Source: Gp13-AA77 sp035946575 (GTDB taxonomy: Bacteria; Acidobacteriota; Terriglobia; UBA7540). From it: a stretch of 64,000 bases of DNA. Made by a program: the position numbers and the translations under genes. Below are positions 44,399 to 51,953 of this stretch, piece by piece (position 1 is the stretch's first letter; the number at the start of each line of letters is the position of its first letter). Location: positions 32,978 to 96,977 of the forward strand of contig DASYZG010000104.1 in the NCBI GenBank assembly GCA_035946575.1. The letters run 5' to 3'. The notes under the pieces are model-generated. The model saw only the letters and a list, made by a program, of their open reading frames with translations. It had not been told where the DNA came from and did no database searches.

Positions 44399-45652
44399 AT
44401 GAAACGTAATTTCACACCGCTGACCGTCGTAGCGGCAACGGTCCTTTTCGGCTTCACCCTGGCCCTTCCTGTCCGGGCGGAGCAGCCCAAGGCGGCCGCT
44501 CCCGATTTGAGCGCCGAACAGGGCGAGGTCGTGATTCCTGATTCGAGTGTGGAGCACCTCCGTGATCGGGGCGTTCGCATGCACACCAACCTCGTCATCT
44601 ACCATTCCGACGCCGTCACCCATGATAGCGCTCCGGCGGCGACTTGGGAGACGCCAGCGTCCCTGGGCTGCGTCTACGGCATCACCGGCCCCAAAGGCGT
44701 CAACCCGTGCACCACCAGCGCCAGCAAGACCAACCCCGGGGGCGGCAGCGGTGCGATTGCCATTGTCGATGCCTATGATAACCCCGATGCCGCGACCGAC
44801 CTCTCCGTCTTCTCGAGTTATTGGGGCTTGCCGCAAGCGAGGTTCACTAAGGTCTACGCCCAGGGCACCAAGCCCGCCAATAACGCCGGCGGCTGGTCGC
44901 TCGAAGAAGCTCTCGACATCGAATGGGCGCATGCCATGGCGCCCAACGCCAAGATCATTCTGGTCGAGGCCATGCAGCCTACGAACCAGGATCTTTTTGC
45001 GGCCGAAAAGACCGCGGCCAGCATGGTGGCGGCGGCGGGCGGCGGCGAAGTCTCGAACAGTTGGAGCGGAAGCGAGACGCCCAGCGAAACCCTTTATGAC
45101 TCCAAGTACTTCAGCACCGCCGGCGTGGTCTACTTCGCCTCGGCCGGCGACAGCGGCGGCGTCGGATATCCCAGCGCCTCGCCCAACGTGATCTCCGCGG
45201 GCGGCACCCGGATCAACCGCGTCAACGGGAAGTTCGTTTCGGAAACCGTCTGGAACGATAGCAGTGGCGAAACGGGCGGCGGGCCCAGCCAGTACGAGAA
45301 TATCCCGAGCTATCAGGCCGGCATTGTGCCCGGCGCCAAGCGCGGCACGCCGGACTTGTCGTTCAACGCCTCGCCCTACTCCGGGGTGGCCGTCTACGAC
45401 GCGGATGGCGGCTACCGCTGGACGGCAGTGGGCGGCACCAGCCTTTCATCGCCTGCGCTCGCTGGAATCGTCAATGCCGCGGGTCACTTCTATAGGTCGA
45501 CGGCAATCGAGCAAGCCGTGCTTTACAGCAATCGGGGGAACACCGGTGTGTTCCGCGACATCATTTTGGGGAGTTGCAAGGGCTACCACGCACGCACGGG
45601 CTGGGATTACTGCACCGGCCTCGGCAGCGCTCAGACGCTGGTCGGGAAGTAG
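44399..45652 (+). CDS. Secreted S53 (sedolisin/kumamolisin-like) peptidase, no full propeptide
   Basis: A 417-residue serine-carboxyl peptidase of the S53 family, secreted. The ATG at 44399 follows AAGAGG by about eight bases. The signal peptide is at residues 1-27 (PLTVVAATVLFGFTLALPVR). The triad is visible: Glu169 and Asp173 in SLEEALDIEW, Ser348 in GGTSLSSP, plus the oxyanion Asp251 in SAGDSG. What is missing is the long pro-kumamolisin propeptide (about 150-180 residues) that the larger paralogue at 47.3 kb still has; here only about 85 residues precede the catalytic core. It may activate without it or be processed by the other enzyme. A Cys pair is near residues 91 and 104. Confidence 0.85.
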   Translation: MKRNFTPLTVVAATVLFGFTLALPVRAEQPKAAAPDLSAEQGEVVIPDSSVEHLRDRGVRMHTNLVIYHSDAVTHDSAPAATWETPASLGCVYGITGPKGVNPCTTSASKTNPGGGSGAIAIVDAYDNPDAATDLSVFSSYWGLPQARFTKVYAQGTKPANNAGGWSLEEALDIEWAHAMAPNAKIILVEAMQPTNQDLFAAEKTAASMVAAAGGGEVSNSWSGSETPSETLYDSKYFSTAGVVYFASAGDSGGVGYPSASPNVISAGGTRINRVNGKFVSETVWNDSSGETGGGPSQYENIPSYQAGIVPGAKRGTPDLSFNASPYSGVAVYDADGGYRWTAVGGTSLSSPALAGIVNAAGHFYRSTAIEQAVLYSNRGNTGVFRDIILGSCKGYHARTGWDYCTGLGSAQTLVGK

Positions 45653-45919
45653 GCTATGGGTCACCCGCCGGGATTAGTTTAGACGCCCGATCCGGTCTCC
45701 GGAACTTTCCGCGCCCAGCCCCGGACCGTTCTCAGCCACGCCGGGCGTGTGAGACTCCGTGCTTCGTCGAGGAACCGGGACGGATCCGCGCTGCGGGGCT
45801 GTGGGAAAGCCCAGGCTCCTCTGGCATTCCCCAAATTCATTGCCGGCGGGCTTAATAGATTGCGGCTCGCTCGCATTCCCAGCAGTGCCCTGAATTCGGG
45901 ACACCACCGCATGTTCCGG

Positions 45920-46954
45920 CTACTCTACCGTGACCACAACGAAGAATCGACGGTCGCGTGCTAAATTCTTCTCTCCCGCTCGCAGCTTCTCGAATCGAAT
46001 GATCGTCCTGCCCGCGGCCCACGGGTGGAAGACCCAGTCCTCGACCCCGGGCGTGCCGGACCTCGCCTCGGGTGCGGAATAGGTGGTGCTGACCAGGGAG
46101 ACGAACCTCTCGTCGAGCGGTGCTGCCAGTCGCCAGCGGTACCCGGCGGAGTGGTCGGCCACGAGATGAACGTGGAAGTCCTTCGTCAGGCTCACCGGGG
46201 CAAGCGTTCCCTGCTCCGGAGTCATCCAAACGCCCCGCAGAGTCACGCCTTCGAAGCTGCCGTTGCCCTCGAAGTCAAAAGCAAACTGCGCCGATCCCAG
46301 CCGTTTGCAGGTCCGGCAGCCGTCGAGCAAAGCGTAGTTCACGAGGAATTCCTCCGCCTCGCCGGCGCGCGGGACGAGCGGTGGGCTCGCGTCCAGTCGT
46401 AGCTCGGCGAAGACGCTCGCTCTCGAATAAGTGCGGCGGATTTCCTGGAAGACGATGTCGGACCGCACGTCGGCCAGCGGAAGCAGCGATAGATCGTCCA
46501 CATCGACGGGACTGGGCGAGCCGTTCACCAGAAGCCACCCTTGGCGCCATCCGTCCCGCCGGATGAAGGCGACGTGCGCCACGGCCACCCGTCCGCCCTG
46601 GGTGAAGTCCTCCATGTAGCCCGTCCCGCCCTTGGCCGCGGCGAGGCTGCGCGCGAACGCGATTGCCGCCGGCGGCGCACCGTGCTCCTGCATTCCCTGG
46701 AGGAAACACTGCCCGTATTGCCGGGGGGCTGCCGGGCCGCACTTCAAACGGATCTCTTTCAGGGTGGCGTCGCCCGGACGCCAAAGTGCAGCAGCGGTAA
46801 CGTGCTCCGGCACGCCGGAAGCGGCGTTCGACGAATGCACTGCCGCCTGGGCCAGCGCCGGCGTCCACAACGGCGCTATCGCACTCAATGCGCCAGCGAA
46901 GACGATAAAGCAGCGCTGCCGCACTCGTCTGACTGCATTTCTGGCCCCTGTCAT
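45920..46954 (-). CDS. Secreted protein with C-terminal chagasin-like (I42) protease-inhibitor domain
   Basis: A 344-residue exported protein. The ATG at 46954 was preferred over 47041 because a signal peptide follows closely (CFIVFAGALSAIAPLWTPALA). The N-terminal 240 residues are an unknown mixed domain with several Cys (LKCGPAAPRQYGQCFLQGM; LLDGCRTCKRLG). The last 90 residues match the chagasin inhibitor fold: DHSAGYRWRL (like NPTTGYxW), then GTPGVEDWVFHPWAAGRTII and EKLRAGE, in the right order. Chagasins block papain-type cysteine peptidases. The gene lies between two secreted S53 peptidases, divergent from the second. Whether it inhibits S53 enzymes is untested; S53 enzymes are not the usual target. 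Confidence 0.7.
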   Translation of the reverse strand: MTGARNAVRRVRQRCFIVFAGALSAIAPLWTPALAQAAVHSSNAASGVPEHVTAAALWRPGDATLKEIRLKCGPAAPRQYGQCFLQGMQEHGAPPAAIAFARSLAAAKGGTGYMEDFTQGGRVAVAHVAFIRRDGWRQGWLLVNGSPSPVDVDDLSLLPLADVRSDIVFQEIRRTYSRASVFAELRLDASPPLVPRAGEAEEFLVNYALLDGCRTCKRLGSAQFAFDFEGNGSFEGVTLRGVWMTPEQGTLAPVSLTKDFHVHLVADHSAGYRWRLAAPLDERFVSLVSTTYSAPEARSGTPGVEDWVFHPWAAGRTIIRFEKLRAGEKNLARDRRFFVVVTVE

Positions 46955-47288
46955 GCCTTGTTCTGCTCCCCGCGGGAACGAGCGTTTGAGACGGCGCAAA
47001 ATCAGCACGGCGTCAAGCAACATCATACAAGGCAAGCGCAAGCGACGGAGGGCGGCCGCCCTTTACAACTGCCTGATGATTGATGAATTGAGTACGCCTT
47101 TGACACCTTGTCATTTTTGGGCGAGAATCTCTGGACGGTCCGGGCTGCCCTTTGGGCGCAAGGATCGAGTGGCCCCTCGGGGGGTCACGTCTAGAATTCC
47201 TAACGTCAACACGTTTCAAAATACAGGGATACTCGTCACCTCATTACGATGGGGGCGGGGTTCCAGCAAGCCAAAGGAGAAAGCCGCC
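46955..47288. other. Divergent spacer between chagasin-like and S53 genes
   Basis: About 330 bases. The ribosome site AAAGGAGA lies about 9 bases before the S53 start. No clear operator. Frames here are in-frame extensions of the S53 gene with no signal peptide. Confidence 0.4.
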
Positions 47289-48923
47289 ATGAGAAAGACA
47301 CGTGCGACTCTGTTGACGATTGCAGTGCTGGCCGGCACCGGCATCGTTGCCCAGGCCAGGTCACAGCCCCTCCTGACCCGTCACCTGCGTGACGAGGTGG
47401 TGAGCGGGCAGGTGAAATTCCTTAACCCGATGTCATCATCCCAGTCCCTCCGCATCGACGTGGTTCTGCCGCTGCGCGATCGGGCAGGCCTGGAGAGCTT
47501 CCTCGCCGAGGTTTATGATCCCTCCAGCCCGATCTACCACCATTTCCTCACGGTGGAAGACCGCGCCAACATGTTCGGACCCACGCCGCAGGACTACGAA
47601 GCCGTGGTCGCTTTCGCGAAAGCGCATGGCTTCACCGTGGTTGGCGGCTCCTGGGAAGCGATGGACGTTCAGCTCCAGGGCACGGTGGGCGCCATCGAAT
47701 CGGCGTTCCACGTCTCCATGGGCGTCTACCAGCACCCCACGGAAAACCGCACCTTCTACGCGCCGGACCGCGAGCCCACCGTGGACCTGCCGTTCCAGCT
47801 GTGGCACGTTTCGGGACTCGACAACTACTCGATCCCGCGTCCGCTGGTCGAGCGCAGATCGCCGGATGCCATCTCGCTCGCAACCACCGGCTCCTGCCCG
47901 AGCAAGTCGTTCTGCGGTAGTGATATGCGGGCTGCGTACTATGGCGGAACGTCCCTTACCGGCTCCGGACAGAATATCGGCCTGCTCGAGTTCTATGGAT
48001 TCGATATCGCGGACGTGAACACCTATTATACGAACGCCAAGCAAACCCGCACGGCCGCTGTGACTGGTGTTTCCACAGACGGCACCTCGATCAACTGCAC
48101 CTATCCGAGCTGCGACGATACCGAGCAGACGCTGGACATCACCCAGGCGCTCGGCATGGCACCCGGCGTGACCACGGTCTACGTCTACGTGGGCTCGACG
48201 GACACCGCGCTCCTCGGCGGAATGTCTTCGGGTTCCCCGTTGCCTCTCAGCCTGAGCTCTTCATGGGCCTGGAAACCGGCCGACCCCTCGACCGACGACC
48301 CCTACTTCGAGACCATGGCAGCGCAGGGCCAGACCTTCTTCCAGGCGGCCGGAGACAGCAAAAGATGGGCCGCGGGAGGCTACAATTATCCGTCCGAAGA
48401 TGCCAACGTGATTTGCGTCGGCGGCACGGACCTGACCACCCAGAGCGCCGGCGGCGCCTGGAAGTCCGAGACTGGCTGGTCCAGCAGCGGCGGCGGAATC
48501 TCGCCCGACCACATCGCCATTCCCAGCTACCAGACAGCCAAGGGCATCATCACCACGACCAATAAGGGGTCGACGAAGTACCGCAACGGCCCGGACGTCT
48601 CGGCGAACGCCAACTACACCTTCTACGTCTGTGCCGATCAGAGCGCCTGCACGGCCAATCTCTATGGCGGCACCAGCTTTGCAGCGCCGATGTGGGCCGG
48701 CTACATCGCACTCGCCAATCAACAGGCGGTGACCAACGGTGTGGCGGCGCCCGGCTTCATCAATCCAACCCTTTATTCGATTGGTTTGAGCACGAGCTAC
48801 GGCAGCGACTTCCATGACATCACCAGCGGCAACAACGGCTTCCCCGCGGTGAAAGGCTACGATCTGATCACCGGCTGGGGAAGTCCGAAAGGCAGCGGTC
48901 TGATCAACGCCTTGGCGCCGTAA
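47289..48923 (+). CDS. Secreted S53 pro-kumamolisin peptidase
   Basis: A 544-residue secreted serine-carboxyl peptidase. The ATG at 47289 follows AAGGAG by eight bases; the longer frame runs through the divergent spacer. The signal peptide is at residues 1-24 (TRATLLTIAVLAGTGIVAQA). The pro-kumamolisin propeptide spans about residues 30-190 (RIDVVLPLRDRAGLESFLAE ... FHVSMGVYQHPTENRTFYAP). The catalytic core has Glu279 and Asp283 in TEQTLD, oxyanion Asp356 in QAAGDS, and Ser463 in GGTSFAAP. A calcium site at the end (GSDFHDITSGNNGFPAVKGYD) is intact. It acts in acid conditions outside the cell. It is divergent from the chagasin-like gene. Confidence 0.95.
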   Translation: MRKTRATLLTIAVLAGTGIVAQARSQPLLTRHLRDEVVSGQVKFLNPMSSSQSLRIDVVLPLRDRAGLESFLAEVYDPSSPIYHHFLTVEDRANMFGPTPQDYEAVVAFAKAHGFTVVGGSWEAMDVQLQGTVGAIESAFHVSMGVYQHPTENRTFYAPDREPTVDLPFQLWHVSGLDNYSIPRPLVERRSPDAISLATTGSCPSKSFCGSDMRAAYYGGTSLTGSGQNIGLLEFYGFDIADVNTYYTNAKQTRTAAVTGVSTDGTSINCTYPSCDDTEQTLDITQALGMAPGVTTVYVYVGSTDTALLGGMSSGSPLPLSLSSSWAWKPADPSTDDPYFETMAAQGQTFFQAAGDSKRWAAGGYNYPSEDANVICVGGTDLTTQSAGGAWKSETGWSSSGGGISPDHIAIPSYQTAKGIITTTNKGSTKYRNGPDVSANANYTFYVCADQSACTANLYGGTSFAAPMWAGYIALANQQAVTNGVAAPGFINPTLYSIGLSTSYGSDFHDITSGNNGFPAVKGYDLITGWGSPKGSGLINALAP

Positions 48924-48989
48924 CTCAATTCCCGGCGCCGTCGCGCCCGGAACGACCTGCGTCCGGATGAGCGGCGCCTCGACTGATTT

Positions 48990-49132
48990 GGGGCTGGCAC
49001 ATGCCTCCTCAGGCTTGTGCCAGCCCCCGATCCTTGCCCTGCAAGGCATTCCTGCTGGCTCGCCTCAAGCCGGATCGCGGCTCCGCCACCTGCCTTGCGG
49101 AAAGGCTTGCCTTTCCGGCTCCTCCCGCCCAC
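48990..49132. repeat. Cluster of REP-like palindromes
   Basis: Three hairpins in 140 bases: GGGGCTGGCACA (48990-49001) with TGTGCCAGCCCC (49016-49027); CCTTG-CCCTG-CAAGG (49032-49046); CGGAAAGG-CTTG-CCTTTCCG (49098-49117). The first lies 66 bases after the S53 stop and could stop transcription. The group ends exactly where the transposase remnant begins. Confidence 0.65.
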
Positions 49133-49452
49133 TGATGGAATCAGCTTGGTGTCCGCGTCAATTGTCGTCCGCGCCCAAACGCTACCGAATCCGAACCTCC
49201 CTTGCTGGTCGGCAGGCACGTTCTTGTCCTTCGCGTAGCAGAAAGCCCAAATCTCGTCACATTGGACGCGCTTGCAAGTGAGGCCGCACATTACGTTGTC
49301 CTGATACTCTGCCGCCTTGTAACCGGCATCCTTTTGCGCTTCATCACAGTTTCCTTATCCATGTCGCATTTGCGGGATGTGGCTCGGATGGAATTGCCTT
49401 CGATCGGGACCGCTACGATCTGCGCTTGCTTTTCCCAGCTGAGCTTGTTCAT
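49130..49452 (-). pseudogene. IS1-like transposase remnant
   Basis: The N-terminal part of an IS1-type DDE transposase, with one frameshift and no C-terminus. From ATG 49452 it reads MNKLSWEKQAQIVAVPIEGN then SIRATSRKCDMDKETVMKR. Then the frame slips, and the next frame gives DAGYKAAEYQDNVMCGLTCK, RVQCDEIWAFCYAKDKNVP, DQQGRFGFGSVWARTTIDADTKLIP. CDEIW carries the catalytic Asp. The match ends near 49135, where REP-like palindromes begin, so the second half (about 130 residues) is lost. No terminal inverted repeats were seen. It is a dead element. Confidence 0.75.
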
Positions 49453-49581
49453 GGCACCCTCTCGTTTCAGCTTGGTTACACGTGAGCGCTCACGTTTATC
49501 AAGAACTGTCGTCGCTTTGTTTTCAATGAGATACGTAACCGCTAAGGCATCCATACGAAAGCGGTTAGGTATGATCAGGAT

Positions 49582-49880
49582 ATGGGCAGACGGAAAAACC
49601 CGTACGCTGTGGCGTTAGGACGGAAAGGCGGCAAAAAGCAGGCCCGGCGAGAGGCGCAGCCATGACGCCAGAGGAGCGTAGCGAAAGCGCTCGCAGAGCC
49701 GTGCAAGCTAGGTGGGAAAGAGCTAAAGGCGGAAGGCGTCAAAAGGCGAGGTTCACCCGTAAGAGCCTTGGCCCGGCTCATCGCATGAATAGCCCTCTTC
49801 AGCATGGCAGGAGAAGTGTGCCATGCTGTCAAGTGTCGTTTGTCGGAAGCGGACGGGTGCGGATCAACCGTCCGATTTGA
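49582..49880 (+). pseudogene. Small GRKGGKK-type protein, split by a frameshift
   Basis: ATG 49582 starts MGRRKNPYAVALGRKGGKK and stops at 49665 after 27 codons. A second frame starts at ATG 49662 (ATGA overlap) with MTPEERSESARRAVQARWER. In many soil bacteria the two parts form one short basic protein (GRKGGKK... LTPEERSE.ARKA...RW). A lost base near the overlap best explains the split; two overlapping genes is the other reading. The role of the family is unknown. Downstream of RAKGG the second frame loses resemblance and runs to 49880. Confidence 0.55.
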
Positions 49881-49887
49881 TCTTACA

Positions 49888-50775
49888 ATGCGTGTTCCAG
49901 ATGACATCCTAAAGTGTGTCGGATTTATTGGAGAGGTTGCTCACGTGGACTCCTCTGGCGTGCAGGGTGACTTGTGCGCCACTGGTTTCTTTGTTGCGCT
50001 TCCGTGCGAGTCGCCAGAATTACGACCTCTAAAAAATATGTATTTTGTGACCGCTAAGCATGTTGTAACAGACTTACAGAATCGCCAAGCCTTCTTGCTG
50101 CTAAACACGAGATCCGGGGGAACTCTGACGGTTACTGGAATAACAAAAGATTGGTGGCATTTTCATCCGACAGACGCGACTGCTGATGTAGCTGTCATCC
50201 CTATAAATCCTGGGACTGAAGTTGAAGCATTAGGGATAGACATACAACTCTTCGGACTTCCCGAAGTTCTCAAAAATCGTTCTATCGGAATAGGGGATGA
50301 GGTCATCACCGTTGGCCTGTTTAACCCCGCCCCTGGAACATCGAGGAGTCAGCCAATTGTCAGGCATGGGAACATTTCCATGCTGCCAACTGAGCAGATT
50401 CAAACGGAGCTTGGTTATGCAGACGTGATTCTAGTCGAGGCGAGATCGATTGGAGGGATCAGCGGGTCACCGGTGTTCGTGCGAAATACTTTTATGACCA
50501 AGGTCAAAAACAGGCGCGGTGAGGACGATGTTCTCTTCGCAAATGGGCCCGGAGTGACATTGTTGGGGTTGATGCATGGTCATTGGGATATCAGGGAGTC
50601 CGACCTGAACAAGCCGTCGATCATTCACGACAGGCAACACGGCGTGAACATGGGCATAGCCATGGTGGTTCCGGCTGCCAAAATCCAAGAAACCCTGTAT
50701 GCTCCTGATTTAATCGCGATTCGTCAAGAAAGCGAACGGAAACTTCTTAGTCAAAGCGTTCCCGGAATGGACTAG
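49888..50775 (+). CDS. Trypsin-like serine protease in an AT-rich patch
   Basis: A 295-residue trypsin-fold protein without a signal peptide, so probably cytosolic. The start at 49888 (MRVPDDILKCVGFIGEV) is chosen because the longer frame adds 28 residues of the neighbouring split gene. The triad is visible: His58 in FVTAKHVV, Asp100 in TADVAVI, and Ser192 in GISGSPVF. The C-terminus has a G-rich, HGHWDIRE segment. The base composition differs from the window: two 60-base lines within it (50041-50100 and 50221-50280) count 26 and 25 G+C, far below neighbouring genes. It follows a transposase remnant. Transfer from elsewhere is likely. A role in defence or stress is only a guess. Confidence 0.8.
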   Translation: MRVPDDILKCVGFIGEVAHVDSSGVQGDLCATGFFVALPCESPELRPLKNMYFVTAKHVVTDLQNRQAFLLLNTRSGGTLTVTGITKDWWHFHPTDATADVAVIPINPGTEVEALGIDIQLFGLPEVLKNRSIGIGDEVITVGLFNPAPGTSRSQPIVRHGNISMLPTEQIQTELGYADVILVEARSIGGISGSPVFVRNTFMTKVKNRRGEDDVLFANGPGVTLLGLMHGHWDIRESDLNKPSIIHDRQHGVNMGIAMVVPAAKIQETLYAPDLIAIRQESERKLLSQSVPGMD

Positions 50776-50894
50776 CCTTCGCTTCGCCGAATGGCGTCTT
50801 GCATCACCCGGTACGCTGTCTGATTCATACCTTCTCTGGGCTTCCGCTTTGCAGGTTTGCGCTTCGATTTCGCCTGCGGTTTAGGCTTTCGCAT
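50772..50894 (-). CDS. 40-residue basic protein
   Basis: ATG 50894 opens a 40-codon frame: RKPKPQAKSKRKPAKRKPRE, then GMNQTAYRVMQDAIRRSEG, and a stop at 50772. The second half (NQTAYRVMQDA) resembles short acidobacterial proteins that carry a (V/I)NQxAxRIVxxAT motif. The ribosome site is weak. The stop codon overlaps, tail to tail, the stop of the trypsin-like gene by three bases. Too short for a firm call. Confidence 0.5.
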   Translation of the reverse strand: MRKPKPQAKSKRKPAKRKPREGMNQTAYRVMQDAIRRSEG

Positions 50895-51953
50895 GGTCTC
50901 AGTGTGGCAGAGGCCGACCGGCAGCGCAAACGTCTACGATTTTGTTCGTACTTCAAAACCGGACACCACCTATCTTGACACCTGCCTGGCTTTATGCTAC
51001 GGTGTCTCCCGGGTGGGGCGACGTCCTGTTGAGGGATTCGCATGCCCTGCCGCCCCCGAAAACTTAGACCAGCCGCCTTATCAGCCCGCCGCACTAGCCA
51101 ATTGCCACTCGCCACTTGCTCTTGGAAGCGCGACTCTCTACGGCGGTCCGAAAATCATGCCTACGGACGAAGCTGGAAAGTGGCGTGTTTTCAATCTGAT
51201 GCCTTGCAGAATCGGCCGGGTCCTGGTCGCCATATTCCAGGGTCGCCGGGTAAGGGTGCGTTCAGAGCCGCGACTCGAGGCGGAGATCGAAAGATGTGGT
51301 CGGATCGAAGCTGGAATATCCTTTGGCATCAATAAAATCTTCCGCAAAATCGAGCGCTCTGTGGGGCGGGGCGCGAAGGGGCTCGCCAGAGTTCTGCCTC
51401 CGGTCGCGGAACCCGGCCGGTTCCCGGACGCCCCGCAGAAGGCCGCCGGTGCCTCGGTCGCCCTGGCGGCGGACTCGGCTCCCGGTGTCGCCGTCACGCG
51501 GACGAGTGCCAGGAGCTGCTGGGCCCCGGGTATGGTCCAGGCGGGTATAAGGAGCTGACCAAAGCCAACCAAACCCACTGAGGTTAACTCATGCAGGGCC
51601 AGATGTTTAGGCCGGAAATCGCGTCCGCCAAACCCATGGAGGTTATCCCGCTTGTTTTCAGCGGCTTAACCGGCAAAAGAGGCCGGCTTTTGCAGGCAAG
51701 ATGGTTTTGTGGTGCTTCTCGTCCTGGGAGCCACCCCAATTGGGCCCGCCGGAGCCGCCGCATCCCCGGCTCGGTTACACTTCGTTACACTTTCGCGGCT
51801 GTGGGTGCTCGATTTTGCCGCTCGCGAGGCGCCTTCGCAGGATGGGACCGGGCGGGGCCGGCGCCGGAGTTCTGCTCGATCCAACTTCGCATATACTTTA
51901 CTGCCGCGTGCTCCCTGCCTTCGCTTCCGGCGCCGGAACGCGTGGAGCGCAAC
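50895..51953. other. About 1 kb without a supported gene
   Basis: No frame here has a family match, signal peptide or good ribosome site. CCAAACCCACTGAGGTTAAC (51569-51588) and CCAAACCCATGGAGGTTATC (51628-51647) are imperfect repeats. GCAAAAG-AGGCCGG-CTTTTGC (51673-51693) is a hairpin. The region precedes the Oar-like receptor gene and may be its leader. Confidence 0.4.

Noticed and set aside
51138..51578. Minus-strand frame in the spacer before the Oar-like receptor
   Set aside because: No signal, motif or ribosome site; composition is consistent with chance in high-GC DNA.
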